From contig JAJYUV010000007.1 of the NCBI GenBank assembly GCA_021792355.1, positions 1 through 62,578 on the forward strand: DNA of 62,578 nt, read 5' to 3'. The notes beneath the pieces were generated by a model. The model ran no database searches and was not told the DNA's origin. It worked only from the letters and a program-made list of their open reading frames with translations. Positions 26,101 through 35,642 of this stretch are shown in pieces (position 1 is the stretch's first letter; every line of letters begins with the position of its first letter). A program made the translations under genes and the position numbers. Source of the DNA: Thermoplasmata archaeon. GTDB taxonomy: Archaea; Thermoplasmatota; Thermoplasmata; Thermoplasmatales; GCA-001856825.

Positions 26101-28124
26101 TACCCTGATACCTGATCAACAGTTATGCCATAGATTGTTAAGGAACCACTCCATTGAGCATTCGATCCAGCAAACTCCACTCCGTTGTAGAAATTGGGAA
26201 CTGAAATGCTGACTGTTATGTTACACAAAGTATTGACCGTTGGGAAACTGTTTCCAGTTAGTATCACTGTTTTAAATACCGCTTTCTCTGCGAAGTCCCC
26301 AAGCCATAGCTCTATAGAATTAGATGCTGAGTTGTTCGTAGTCGAAAGATGGAAGGTCACTTGGTATTGCCCGGGAAATAGAAATGTGTATGGTCCGTAC
26401 CAGATACTATGTCCATCAGGGTTTGTCCCTGTTATTGTGTCTCCGTGCCTGTAGGAGCTATTTAATACCAATAAATTAGAAGGAGAAAACGTTTCTGAAA
26501 TCGGTTGATAGTATATCATCGGACCGCTGTAGTTGTGCCCCAGTAGTATGAAACCGTCCTCTTCTGCTATAATACCGTAATCGCCGGTAGAATACAGTTT
26601 GCTGATTACGTTGTACATCGTTAGATTGTAGGGATAACTACTGGATGGAATAAACGTATTACTGTTGATATCCGCTAAAACGTAATCTATTCTGTTCGAC
26701 CACACCTTCCCACCCAAATTGAACGTTAGATTATAGGGATATCCAAAGACCCTATCTAAGTAAGCATTATTTATATATGGGTCTTGAAGTAAGACCTCCG
26801 GCATGTTGTTCTGGATGAGTATGTATTCATCATTTGGGGGGATAAGGGCTACTATTTTCTCAAGATCGGGTATGGTGGAGGGGTTGAGATTGTACTCCCA
26901 CCCGGCTTTATAAGAAGGCTCAGAGTAAATACTGAACGAACTGTAGGGCACGAAAACGACAGCGAGCAAACCTACAGCAATAAATATTACAATCGTCTTT
27001 TTCAACACGGGTTCCAAAGGCATTATTCTATATTTCCTGTTTTTATTGACCTTATCCCCTTCTAAATGCCCTTCCACTTTAGCAGAAATCGATAACCCCT
27101 CGATTGTTCCCAGATAAAGGAAAGGTATGATCATCGAGGAATACTGACTGGTAATTACGGAAGGATAAAGATACGGACCATAATTTGAGAAAAATACCAA
27201 GTAAAAGTACGGTAGTAAAAGGAGAAACCACTTCAACTTGCGGAATGGCAAAAATATAAAGGGAGATAGAAACACGACAAGTGTGCTTATTTTGCTGTCT
27301 ATGTTGGTGAAAAAGGATTTTAGCAGATTAGTACCTGATTTCAAATGGACAGTGCCAGCCAGATTTGTCGGAGTAAAATGAGAAGAAAATGCCAAGTGGT
27401 ATGATATGAGCAGGACCACAATTGAAAGGATAACTATGAGTGACATAGCTTGAACTTCTTTTGACCCAATCATTTCCCTTATTTTCTCACCCCTAAAGTA
27501 AATCTCCAAGATCGTGACAAATCCGAAAATAAGAGGGAATGCCTCGTAAGGAAACCTCACCGTACCTGACAGTATAAAAAATATGACTGATAATTTGTAG
27601 TGCCTGGTTATGAAAAGGTAATAACCCATAATAAAAAGGAATATAAAGAACGCCTGCCCGTGGACATCGAACCAGTTTATTCCTCCAAGGGAGAAGAAGA
27701 TAAGATAGGAGGATGCTAATAGTAAGGAAGCATTCTTGTTTTTAAGTTTTATTTTCCCCGCACCATAGAGAGGCAGTGCAGGGAGCGCAAGAAATACTGT
27801 CTGAAAAATCACTGGAACCTGAAGGTTAGGCACTATTTCCAAAGGAGACAATATGACTCTGAACGGAAAGTAGCCGAGGGAAAAGAGCAGATAACTTGGA
27901 TCTGAGAGTATCATCCGCAAACTCTGAACAAATACCCCCAAGTCAAAAACTGATGCCTTGAGCGTGTATACTCTTGTAAGTGAGATGAAGGTCCATACCC
28001 CAATATAAACCAGTACTTCTGCAACTATAATGTAGTAGAACCTATCAGTTTTGCCGAAAAAGGGTATCTTCGAATTATCTCCCTTCAGAAGTATCACCAC
28101 CTGTAGGAGGCCCCATTTTTCCAA
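26100..28124 (-). CDS. multi-pass membrane protein of the DUF2079/GT-C type
   Basis: 674 residues with about ten or more membrane helices in the first 400 and a beta-rich extracellular C-terminal part (about 430-674). Near the first helix is the sequence SVFDLGVFVQSLRMIL, which matches the D-L-G-x-F-x-Q signature of DUF2079 proteins. GT-C-fold membrane enzymes of this kind usually take sugars from polyprenyl-phosphate donors on the outer face. The gene overlaps the upstream GT4 gene by 50 bases and the downstream one by 1. The start is uncertain; ATG 28124 is kept, and a GTG eight codons later is possible. Confidence 0.7.
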   Translation of the reverse strand: MEKWGLLQVVILLKGDNSKIPFFGKTDRFYYIIVAEVLVYIGVWTFISLTRVYTLKASVFDLGVFVQSLRMILSDPSYLLFSLGYFPFRVILSPLEIVPNLQVPVIFQTVFLALPALPLYGAGKIKLKNKNASLLLASSYLIFFSLGGINWFDVHGQAFFIFLFIMGYYLFITRHYKLSVIFFILSGTVRFPYEAFPLIFGFVTILEIYFRGEKIREMIGSKEVQAMSLIVILSIVVLLISYHLAFSSHFTPTNLAGTVHLKSGTNLLKSFFTNIDSKISTLVVFLSPFIFLPFRKLKWFLLLLPYFYLVFFSNYGPYLYPSVITSQYSSMIIPFLYLGTIEGLSISAKVEGHLEGDKVNKNRKYRIMPLEPVLKKTIVIFIAVGLLAVVFVPYSSFSIYSEPSYKAGWEYNLNPSTIPDLEKIVALIPPNDEYILIQNNMPEVLLQDPYINNAYLDRVFGYPYNLTFNLGGKVWSNRIDYVLADINSNTFIPSSSYPYNLTMYNVISKLYSTGDYGIIAEEDGFILLGHNYSGPMIYYQPISETFSPSNLLVLNSSYRHGDTITGTNPDGHSIWYGPYTFLFPGQYQVTFHLSTTNNSASNSIELWLGDFAEKAVFKTVILTGNSFPTVNTLCNITVSISVPNFYNGVEFAGSNAQWSGSLTIYGITVDQVSG

Positions 28125-29244
28125 GACTTTGGTACAGTCTAATTAGTTCCTCTGCCGTTTTAACATAAGTGAACGACCTGGCATAGGAAATAGCCTCCTT
28201 GCTGACACCTTGTTGTTTAATTCTCAACTCTTCGCATTTGTCAGGTATCTCCTCCAAATCAACTTTGATAGCAAATTTTGAAACCTCAGGTGGTATCCTA
28301 GCTGATCTAAGAACTATTACGGGAGTGCCAACAGCAAGTGATTCTAAGATCGTAAAACCGAATCCTTCCCATAGTGAGAGGTGTAGAAGTGCAACTGACA
28401 TTCTTACCCCCTCTAGAATTTCATGATCTTTGGGTCTATAATGAATTACGATAACCCGACGAAGATTTTTGTCGTCGATCTCGGCAAGTGCATTGCTTAT
28501 CACTTCTTCTGCCCCATTGGTCGATGTAAATATATGGAGAGATGAATCTTTCACTTTAGAAAGAATTGATGAAAATGCAAGTAGCAGAGTAGGGAGAACC
28601 TTCCGCAGATCCCCTACGTAAACGAAGTTCTTCCTGTCACCTTCCCAGATTGTCGAGGTGACGTAGCCATCGTTTATGCCGGGATTTATGATTGTTATGG
28701 ACTTTTTTGGATCAAATATTCTTCTCTCTTTCGCCCAAGAATTAACGTCATCGACAGTCATGCTGCTGACTGCAGCAATTGCATTGGAACGCTTATAAGC
28801 TCTTTCATATGCCCTTTCTAGTACTGATGTTTTCAAAAAACCTTTTTCCTTTCGCAACTCCAGTCGGCCATCAAGCAATTTCATGTCGTGCCACGTAGTC
28901 ACTACATTAACATTCTCAGAAATAGCCGGAAGTTCAATAAATGTTTCCGGTTTCATTATGTGCAATATATCTGGTCTATATTTGAGTAAGTCACTTCTCA
29001 TTCTCTCCCTCACTATTGGAATATTTATAAATTTTAGTTGTTTACTCCGTGTAATCTGAAGATCATCTGTTGAAATGGTCCTTAAGTTTATTCCTGATTC
29101 TCTAATTGCCCTACTTACTTCTTTTGAATATCTTCCAATCCCATCGATGTGTCTGAAGTCGAAGTCGTTGTTAACTAGTGCTAATTTCGCTGATTTAATA
29201 GCGCTTCCCTCAAATCCGACGTTCGACTTATTGTTTCTGTCCAT
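28075..29244 (-). CDS. GT4 family glycosyltransferase
   Basis: About 389 residues. N-terminal acceptor-domain motif HIDGIGRYSKEV; donor-domain motifs FVYVGDLRKVLPTLL and LWEGFGFTILESLAVGTPV (E-x7-E). The start at ATG 29244 is chosen over the open frame to 29343 because AAGGTGATT lies 9-10 bases upstream and because this gives only a 17-base overlap with the preceding gene. Second gene of the operon that also holds the GT2-like, DUF2079 and second GT4 genes. Confidence 0.83.
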   Translation of the reverse strand: MDRNNKSNVGFEGSAIKSAKLALVNNDFDFRHIDGIGRYSKEVSRAIRESGINLRTISTDDLQITRSKQLKFINIPIVRERMRSDLLKYRPDILHIMKPETFIELPAISENVNVVTTWHDMKLLDGRLELRKEKGFLKTSVLERAYERAYKRSNAIAAVSSMTVDDVNSWAKERRIFDPKKSITIINPGINDGYVTSTIWEGDRKNFVYVGDLRKVLPTLLLAFSSILSKVKDSSLHIFTSTNGAEEVISNALAEIDDKNLRRVIVIHYRPKDHEILEGVRMSVALLHLSLWEGFGFTILESLAVGTPVIVLRSARIPPEVSKFAIKVDLEEIPDKCEELRIKQQGVSKEAISYARSFTYVKTAEELIRLYQSLGKMGPPTGGDTSEGR

Positions 29245-30307
29245 TGCGACGATAATCACCTTCGATTTCCTTACATTCACTAACCCAGAGAGGAGTGGAC
29301 TCCTTCTCACGGAAGATCGTATATGTACTCTTCTTATCTGCATTTGTTAATTCGGAGCACCACTTCTTATTTAGATAAACTAAACCTGCTACGTCTCTCA
29401 TAGACCTAGCAGCTCCTACGCCGATAGAGCCGCCGATAAGACTGCCAATTTTAAAATTTGAATGTAAAACTTTCGTTTTGCTTAAGTTAACCCAGAGGGA
29501 CAGGTCGGTGTCTTCTGTGGAACTGATAAAGGTTTCATCGAACAGGAATCCATTTTTTTTTCGTATGAAGTCAGAACTAAATATTCCAAAGTCCTGAATC
29601 TCAGTATAGTTATAGCCTCTTCTGAAAAACTTCGAACCAAGTCCCTTCTGAGGCGCAATCAAGTAATGTACCTTAAACTTATCGTAAAGACGCAAAAGAT
29701 TCCTCCCTTCTAGATCATTTGTGAGCCAGTAATACAAAAAAAATAAAATGTTATACCTAGCAATTTTCCTTCTCGTTGTATGATTCTTCGATTCTCTAGC
29801 CAACACAACATCGGCTCCTTCACTTTCTGCCTTAGTCAGTTCCTCGCGAAGAACTTCGATACTATCGATCTTTTGCATATCGTCGTTAGAAATAACTATC
29901 CACTTTGGATTATGACTCAGGGCCCTCTTAATTCCTACGTTATAGCTATGTGCGTAGTTGAAATATGGATCCTTAGGATAACCGCTTTCTACGAATACCA
30001 TGTGAAGACCATTGAAAATGTTATCCCTGCATTCCTTTGCATATTTTCCATCATAATTGCCCGTCGCAAGGACAGCTATCACACGTTTATCGCCCTCAAC
30101 TTCAATTATCTCTGCCCTTCCTTTAGGTCTTTCCGTCATCCATTCTATTAGCTCTCTGTTATTTCTGAATGTGCCGTAGAACTTCATGATATCTGCAGGA
30201 TCATCAGATACAAACAATCTGTCCCTACACCAAGTAATGCTGAAGAATAGTCCAGTCTTTTCATTCCTTATAAAATTCGTGAAAAGAGTGCACTTTGGGT
30301 CCCCCAT
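29228..30307 (-). CDS. GT2-like (GT-A fold) glycosyltransferase
   Basis: A 359-residue protein. The middle part has the GT-A order: RVIAVLATGNYDGKYA, MVFVESGYP, NYAHSYNVGIKRAL and the metal-site-like VISNDDM near residue 145, then TEDTDLSLW (acidic catalytic-type motif) near 280. The first 65 residues are an extra segment of unknown role. It is first in the operon, and its promoter holds TTATTTAAT about 26 bases before the ATG and, just upstream, a 29-base element shared with the gmd pseudogene promoter. Confidence 0.7.
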   Translation of the reverse strand: MGDPKCTLFTNFIRNEKTGLFFSITWCRDRLFVSDDPADIMKFYGTFRNNRELIEWMTERPKGRAEIIEVEGDKRVIAVLATGNYDGKYAKECRDNIFNGLHMVFVESGYPKDPYFNYAHSYNVGIKRALSHNPKWIVISNDDMQKIDSIEVLREELTKAESEGADVVLARESKNHTTRRKIARYNILFFLYYWLTNDLEGRNLLRLYDKFKVHYLIAPQKGLGSKFFRRGYNYTEIQDFGIFSSDFIRKKNGFLFDETFISSTEDTDLSLWVNLSKTKVLHSNFKIGSLIGGSIGVGAARSMRDVAGLVYLNKKWCSELTNADKKSTYTIFREKESTPLWVSECKEIEGDYRRNGQKQ

Positions 30308-30344
30308 ATAAATTTCAATACTATTCTCCTATTAAATAATTTTT

Positions 30345-30373
30345 GAGTATAGTGCTCTGTTTAATGGATAGCC
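30345..30373 (-). promoter_or_regulatory. upstream element shared with the gmd promoter, copy 1
   Basis: Read on the reverse strand this is GGCTATCCATTAAACAGAGC followed by ACTATACTC. It matches copy 2 (31742-31770) at 23 of 29 positions, mostly differing by transitions, and sits just upstream of the TATA element of the GT2-like gene. Candidate activator or repressor site. Confidence 0.5.
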
Positions 30374-30409
30374 ATATGCATTTGTATTTTGACTGATGTT
30401 TCTATAAAT

Positions 30410-30646
30410 TTAAACAGACCAGAACCAGTTGAAAATAGCTACGTATGTCAAAGGACGATTGGGATCATAGAGCCCATAGATCCGAGACCTACTCCCAAAT
30501 TTTATCGATTCATCATCTCCTTTCGCAGTAATTATATCAAGTCTTTCCAAGAATTCCTGCCTTTCTAAAGCAAGTGCTAGGTCTGTCCCAAAATCAGAGA
30601 TTATTGTTCCATGACCGTAGATGTTGGACAGCAAAGCTACATTCAT
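30410..30646 (-). pseudogene. N-terminal fragment of a GT4-like glycosyltransferase
   Basis: 78 residues starting MNVALLSNIYGHGTIISDFG, the same opening as the intact enzyme at 22751-23917 (MKVAVISNIFGYGKMLQDTG). It continues to a region with D-P-N-R-P and then stops. About 300 residues are missing, so the product cannot be an enzyme. It lies between the GT2-like operon and the gmd relic. Confidence 0.7.
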
Positions 30647-30694
30647 ATTCTAACCATTAAACAACTTCATTAAAAACTCAGTTACCACTAACTA

Positions 30695-31707
30695 TCAGGA
30701 ATAGGCGTTTATTTCGTAGTTGACCATGATCTTTACCAGTTCCTCAAATTTAACTCTCGGTTTCCATCCCAAATTCTTTTCTGCCTTAGAGTAATCCGCT
30801 TGAAAGTTGTCTGCCTCCAGAAGCCTGTATAGTTCTTTGTTAACCTTCACTGACACCTAATCAGAGTTCGATAGCCCCACTTCGTTCAATCCTGATCCCC
30901 TCCATTTGTCGGAGATACCAGCAATTTCGAAAGCTGTTTCAACAAACTCCTCGACAGTATGCAATTCTCCAGTTCCAATTACGAAATCGTCCCCGTACTT
31001 ATAGTTCATCATCCACATAGCTTCAGTGTACTCTTTCGCGTATCCCCAATCCTCCCTCGCATCGAGATTGCCCAGTTCTAGAGGTTGCATGACACCCTTT
31101 GCGATCTTTGCAGCGCCAATTGATATCTTCTTGGTTACGAATTCATGCCCTCTGTATTCGCTTTCGTGATTGAAAAGAATTCCATTTGTTATGAAAAGTT
31201 TGTATGCTTCTCTGTAGTTCTTGCAAATCTAATAGCCTGCCAATTTAGAGACAGCATAAGGACTTCTTGGGCTGAAGGGCGTGTCTTCGTTCTGAGGCGT
31301 TTCCTGGGGGCTGCCTGTACATCTCAGAGGTGGCCGCAAAGTACATTCTCGTATCTGGAAGGTATTCCTTTATTGCATTTAGGACGTTGAGGGTTCCGGA
31401 AATGTTAACATCGTAGGTTGAGGAAGGGTTCTGGAAGCTGTATCCTACGAAGCTCTGAGCAGTCAGGTGGTAAAGTTCTTCAGGCTGTTCTTTTTCAACA
31501 AGGTGGCAAAGAAGCCAGCGTCGGTCAGATCTCCGTAATGAATCTCTATCTTTGCTAATTCGTCCTTTCCAAGATACTGAAGATTCCCCACAGACATTGA
31601 ACTGTTTCTTCTTACGAAACCTAGGACTTCGTAACCTTTTTTAGCAACAGTTTCGCGAGAAACAGGACATCCTGACCAGATATTCCAGTAATTATAGCCC
31701 TTTTCAT
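30695..31707 (-). pseudogene. gmd: GDP-mannose 4,6-dehydratase relic with several frameshifts
   Basis: From ATG 31707 the reverse strand reads MKRAIITGISGQD (Rossmann start of Gmd), then LGFVRRNSS and IHYGDLTDAG. A frameshift near 31490 leads to ELYHLTAQSFVGYSFQNP, then MYFAATSEMY. Another leads to the catalytic-loop region SPYAVSKLAG, and a further frame holds LGNLDAREDWGYAKEYTEAM. The last frame ends ADNFQADYSKAEKNLGWKPR before TGA at 30695. All pieces follow Gmd order over a normal total length (about 340 residues), so this is one gene inactivated by at least three frame changes and an internal stop. Confidence 0.85.
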
Positions 31708-31741
31708 AATGAAACAATCCTTCTTCGTATTTAACAAATTA

Positions 31742-31770
31742 GAATACATTGCTCTATTTGATGAATAGCC
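31742..31770 (-). promoter_or_regulatory. upstream element shared with the GT2-like operon promoter, copy 2
   Basis: Reverse-strand GGCTATTCATCAAATAGAGC then AATGTATTC, 23 of 29 identical to 30345-30373. It lies directly upstream of TTGTTAAATAC, the TATA element of the gmd relic, and within the region separating it from the divergent rmlA. Confidence 0.5.
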
Positions 31771-31823
31771 CTCTATGTTTTGAATGATCTACCTATGAAT
31801 TCAAAAAAACCATTGAGTTCACC

Positions 31824-31835
31824 AAATTTATTAAA
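31824..31835 (+). promoter_or_regulatory. TATA box of the rmlADCB operon
   Basis: AAATTTATTAAA centred about 26 bases before GTG 31855. Its place argues that the RmlA frame upstream of 31855 is not translated. Confidence 0.5.
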
Positions 31836-31854
31836 CGGCAAAGCATTGCAAATT

Positions 31855-32916
31855 GTGAAGGGCGTAATTCTTCATGGTGGATCTGGTACACGCCTAAGGC
31901 CTTTGACATATACTGATGTAAAACAGCTTCTCCCACTGGCTGGGAAACCTGTCAGCGAGTATGCCTTGATGAGCCTTATTGAACTGGAGATAAAAGAGGT
32001 GAACATAATCCTCGGTGACATTGGCTCAGAAGAGGTCAGAAACTACTACGGGAACGGGGAAAAATGGGGTATCAATATTTCCTATACATTCCAAGGAAAA
32101 CCAGCCGGAATCGCACAAGCCATAGGCTTGGTAAGGGAATTTGTTAGAGAAGACGATTTCGTAGTTGTTCTCGGCGATAACTATTTCCACAGTGGCTTCT
32201 CCCAGCTGTTGAAAGATTTCAAAAATGATGAAAAAGATGCATATGTTGCGCTGACGGAAGTTCCTGATCCTGAAAAGTATGGAGTAGCTGAAATTCAAGA
32301 TGGAAGGATAATAAGAATGGTCGAGAAGCCTAAAAAACCAAAATCAAACCTTGCAGTTACAGGGGTATACTTTTTGAGAAAGAACATATTTCCCATCATA
32401 GACTCCCTGAAACCTTCGTGGAGGGGGGAGTATGAGATAACGGACGCTTTTCAGAAGATGATTGAGTCGGGAATGAAGGTAGGTTATAGCATAATAGCGG
32501 GGTGGTGGAAGGACACAGGAACGCCTGAAGAATTCCTAAAGTGCAATATGATGGCCCTGGAGCGTATTCCAATCGGAGAGATAAGGAACGGACAAGGGGC
32601 ATACTGGAGAACGCAAATTGAAGGTAACGTGAACATTGACACAGAATCAGAGATAGTTGGCCCATGCTTCATTGGAGGGGGAACCACGATTAGAAATTCA
32701 TACATAGGACCGTATACGAGTTTAGGAAGAAACTGTAGTGTGGCGAATTCTCACATTGAAAATTCCGTAATAATGGATAACGTTTCGATCGATCTGAACT
32801 CCTCTTCTGTCCTGAGGGAGAGCCTCATAGGTCCGTCATCCACGATAGGGTCCTCGGGCAAAAACGAGAAGTTTTTGAAGTTTATAGTTGGCAGGGATTC
32901 CAAAATTGAAGTGTAG
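31855..32916 (+). CDS. rmlA: glucose-1-phosphate thymidylyltransferase, long archaeal form
   Basis: About 353 residues; makes dTDP-glucose from glucose 1-phosphate and dTTP, the first step to dTDP-rhamnose and dTDP-amino sugars. The nucleotidyltransferase signature KGVILHGGSGTRLRPLTY is at the extreme N-terminus, then VVVLGDNYF (metal site), KYGVAEI, VEKPKKPKS and WWKDTGTPEE. Residues about 250-353 form a left-handed beta-helix typical of the longer archaeal enzymes. GTG 31855 is chosen because it gives the standard family start and a TATA element lies 26 bases upstream; the frame is open to TTG 31780 and has an ATG at 31795. First gene of a four-gene operon; rmlD follows 3 bases later. Confidence 0.9.
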   Translation: MKGVILHGGSGTRLRPLTYTDVKQLLPLAGKPVSEYALMSLIELEIKEVNIILGDIGSEEVRNYYGNGEKWGINISYTFQGKPAGIAQAIGLVREFVREDDFVVVLGDNYFHSGFSQLLKDFKNDEKDAYVALTEVPDPEKYGVAEIQDGRIIRMVEKPKKPKSNLAVTGVYFLRKNIFPIIDSLKPSWRGEYEITDAFQKMIESGMKVGYSIIAGWWKDTGTPEEFLKCNMMALERIPIGEIRNGQGAYWRTQIEGNVNIDTESEIVGPCFIGGGTTIRNSYIGPYTSLGRNCSVANSHIENSVIMDNVSIDLNSSSVLRESLIGPSSTIGSSGKNEKFLKFIVGRDSKIEV

Positions 32917-32919
32917 CGT

Positions 32920-33762
32920 TTGTATAAGACATTAGTCCTAGGCTATTCAGGTCAGTTGGCTTCCTCTTTAAGAGAAGTGATGAATGACGCAGTGTTCGCA
33001 TCCCGGAAGGGTCCTCTAAGACTAGACCTTTCTAACGTCGATACAGTATTCGACAGACTTTCTTCAATCAGCCCAGATTCGGTTATAAATGCTGCGGGAT
33101 TCACCTCTGTTGACGGGTGTGAAAGGGAAAAGAGGAGCGCATACCTCATAAACGGTCTGTCCGTCAGGGAAATCACGAGGTACTGCAGAGTGAAGAGAAT
33201 ACCTCTAATTCACATATCAACTGACTACGTATTCGATGGAAGCGAAGGCGATTATCACGAGGAATCAGTACCGAACCCCATAAATTTCTACGGGTTGAGC
33301 AAGCTTGTAGGCGACGCATTTGCGCTCTCTTACGACGAGTCTCTGTTAATAAGAACGTCTGGAGTTTTTGGTTCCTCAAAGAATTTCCCAATGTTCATTC
33401 TGGAAAAGCTCCAGAGAAGAGAGAAAGTTTTCGTTCTCGATGGCTATTACTCCCCGATATTTTCGGATTTGCTTGCAGAGGCCATTCTGCAATTGATTCA
33501 ATTGGAGAAAAGGGGAATAACAAACGTAGCAGGTGAGAGGGTCTCAAGAATTAAATTTGCTGAGCTAATCGCAAACAGATTTGGCCTTGACAGGAGTCTC
33601 CTGGCTCCTTCCGAGGGTAAATTGATTCTGGCAGCGAGGAGGCCGTACGATTCATCTCTTAACATAGAAAAGGCAAGGAGCATAATAAATTTTGATTTCT
33701 TCAGCGTGGAGAGGAACTTGCAAGAGTTTTACGATCGCATTAGAAAGGAAAAACATTTTTAG
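32920..33762 (+). CDS. rmlD: dTDP-4-dehydrorhamnose reductase
   Basis: 280 residues, short SDR-type reductase that completes dTDP-L-rhamnose using NAD(P)H. N-terminal LVLGYSGQLASSLRE is the RmlD version of the nucleotide-binding loop; then VINAAGFTSVDGCE, HISTDYVFDG (catalytic Thr region) and NFYGLSKLVGD with the YxxxK pair. The start is TTG 32920, the only start consistent with the motif, and lies 3 bases after the rmlA stop. Confidence 0.9.
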   Translation: MYKTLVLGYSGQLASSLREVMNDAVFASRKGPLRLDLSNVDTVFDRLSSISPDSVINAAGFTSVDGCEREKRSAYLINGLSVREITRYCRVKRIPLIHISTDYVFDGSEGDYHEESVPNPINFYGLSKLVGDAFALSYDESLLIRTSGVFGSSKNFPMFILEKLQRREKVFVLDGYYSPIFSDLLAEAILQLIQLEKRGITNVAGERVSRIKFAELIANRFGLDRSLLAPSEGKLILAARRPYDSSLNIEKARSIINFDFFSVERNLQEFYDRIRKEKHF

Positions 33763-33783
33763 AGAAATGGGCATAGTACTTAC

Positions 33784-34335
33784 GTGGGATTCAGGATCAC
33801 AAAAACTGAAATAGAGGATGTTATCGTCGTTGAATCATACAGGTACTCTGACAGAAGGGGGTTCTTCGAAGAAAGCTGTAAATTGTCATCATTTACTGAC
33901 GCTGGCATAAGAGAAACATTCAGGCAGTTAAATCACTCACACTCGAAGAAGGGAGTTCTCAGGGGCCTCCACTTCCAGAGGGATCCTTATTCCCAAGGGA
34001 AACTTGTCTTTGTACTGAGAGGTAAGATAACAGATGTGGCAGCGGACATAAGGCCTTCCTCTCCATCCTTTAGGAGATGGGTCTCTGTAACGCTATCGGA
34101 TGATGCTCCTCGTTCGCTGTGGATACCGGCTGGGTTCGCACACGGCTTTTTTGCTATGGAAGATTCAGATGTCATATATCTTACTACCGCGGAATACAAT
34201 GCTGACTACGAATCTGGGATAAGGTGGGATGATCCAGATTTAAACATAAAATGGCCTGTCCAATCCCCTATTCTATCAGAAAAGGATGGAAATCTTCCAT
34301 TCATCAGGGAGCTCATTAAGAGGGGTGAGCTGTAG
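33784..34335 (+). CDS. rmlC: dTDP-4-dehydrorhamnose 3,5-epimerase
   Basis: 183-residue cupin enzyme acting between RmlB and RmlD. It has the family motifs DRRGFFEESCK, RQLNHSHSKKGVLRGLHFQ (catalytic His in the LHFQ region), KLVFVLRGKITDVAADIR and WIPAGFAHGF. The length matches RmlC. The start is GTG 33784, 21 bases after rmlD. It is followed 2 bases later by rmlB. Confidence 0.93.
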   Translation: MGFRITKTEIEDVIVVESYRYSDRRGFFEESCKLSSFTDAGIRETFRQLNHSHSKKGVLRGLHFQRDPYSQGKLVFVLRGKITDVAADIRPSSPSFRRWVSVTLSDDAPRSLWIPAGFAHGFFAMEDSDVIYLTTAEYNADYESGIRWDDPDLNIKWPVQSPILSEKDGNLPFIRELIKRGEL

Positions 34336-34337
34336 CT

Positions 34338-35327
34338 ATGGCTAGGATTCTGGTGACAGGCGGATGCGGCTTCATCGGTTCAAACTTTATAAATTACTGG
34401 CTTTCGAATCATCCTGATGATTCAGTAGTCAATATTGACAAGATGACATATGCTGCGGATGAGAGCTATATAGATAAGAGTCTCGTTAAGGGCAATTATT
34501 TATTTGTCAAGGGGGATATCGCTGATAAGGATACCGTTCTTTCAATTTCCAAGGACGTGGATTTAATAGTCAATTTCGCCGCCGAGTCCCGTGTGGACAG
34601 GTCCATTAACGACCCATCCCCGTTCATAAGATCCAACTATGAAGGAGTTTTCAACCTTCTGGAGGTGGCAAGAAGATACGACCTGAGATTCCACCAGGTT
34701 TCAACGGACGAGGTGTTCAGCAGCCTCCCTATTGATAGCAAAAGGAAATTCACCGAAGAATCTCCCTATGTTCCAGGGAACCCTTATTCTGCAACAAAGG
34801 CTGCCACTGATCTTCTCATAAAATCTTACAGGAACACGTATGGCCTCAACGTCACCATATCCAACTGCAGTAACAATTTCTGGCCCCACCAGCATCCTGA
34901 AAAATTGATTCCCAAAACAGTTCTTCACGCGCTTTCAGGTAGAAAAATCCCTATCTACGGGAAAGGCGACCAGATCAGGGACTGGATATACGTTGAGGAC
35001 CACGTTCGGGGAATCGAGACCATTCTGGAAAAGGGGGAGCCGGGCGAGACGTACCTGCTGAGTGCCGAGAAAGAGATGAGAAATCTTGATATTGTTTCTA
35101 GACTCCTGAACATCCTTGGGAAGGATGAGAGACTTATAGAATTCGTGGAAGACAGGCCCGGGCATGACGAGAGATACGCCCTTTACCCAAGTAAGGCAAG
35201 AAGGAAGCTAGGGTGGAGACCTATTTTCAGTTTTGATGAAGCGCTTAGGTCCACGGTGGAGCATTACGTAAAATCAAGAGAATTCTATCAAAGGAAATTG
35301 GTTTATTGGAATCATAGACGGAATTAA
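34338..35327 (+). CDS. rmlB: dTDP-glucose 4,6-dehydratase
   Basis: 329-residue extended SDR that converts dTDP-glucose to dTDP-4-keto-6-deoxyglucose, the shared precursor of rhamnose and of the 3-amino sugar made by the fdt-like genes at 40.9-43.2 kb. Motifs: TGGCGFIGSNF, NIDKMTYAA, NFAAESRVDRSI, the dehydratase triad region HQVSTDEVF, and catalytic NPYSATKAATD. ATG 34338 lies 2 bases after rmlC. It ends the operon and converges with the AbrB gene, 2 bases away. Confidence 0.94.
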   Translation: MARILVTGGCGFIGSNFINYWLSNHPDDSVVNIDKMTYAADESYIDKSLVKGNYLFVKGDIADKDTVLSISKDVDLIVNFAAESRVDRSINDPSPFIRSNYEGVFNLLEVARRYDLRFHQVSTDEVFSSLPIDSKRKFTEESPYVPGNPYSATKAATDLLIKSYRNTYGLNVTISNCSNNFWPHQHPEKLIPKTVLHALSGRKIPIYGKGDQIRDWIYVEDHVRGIETILEKGEPGETYLLSAEKEMRNLDIVSRLLNILGKDERLIEFVEDRPGHDERYALYPSKARRKLGWRPIFSFDEALRSTVEHYVKSREFYQRKLVYWNHRRN

Positions 35328-35329
35328 GA

Positions 35330-35521
35330 TCAGTTCTTATTAGAGCGTATAATAGTTACCTTAATTACCGCGGGTTGAAGAGATTCTATCTGCCATTCTA
35401 ATTCATCCCCAACATTAAGTTTCATCTGTCTAACAATTGAACTAGGTATCGTAGTCCTTAACGAGTTAGTTTCACTCCTTACAATAATAAGCTTCGTCCT
35501 GTCCTCCTTTGTTCTTGCCAT
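35330..35521 (-). CDS. AbrB/SpoVT-type DNA-binding protein
   Basis: 63 residues with the swapped-hairpin signature: SLRTTIPSSIVRQMKLNVGDELEWQ. Such proteins are transcription regulators or antitoxins. ATG 35521 is preferred because ACTTATAAGCC is centred about 28 bases upstream; the open frame reaches GTG 35536, too close to that box. It is divergent from the 143-residue gene and convergent with rmlB. No toxin partner is adjacent, so a regulator is more likely. Confidence 0.75.
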   Translation of the reverse strand: MARTKEDRTKLIIVRSETNSLRTTIPSSIVRQMKLNVGDELEWQIESLQPAVIKVTIIRSNKN

Positions 35522-35642
35522 CAATACAATATTCACTCATAGGCTTATAAGTTTTCCTATTATGATGTCTTAATTATTATTTTGGCGCAATTATTGGTAA
35601 ATTAATCGATATATTTATAACCTACAATACTATAAGCAATGG

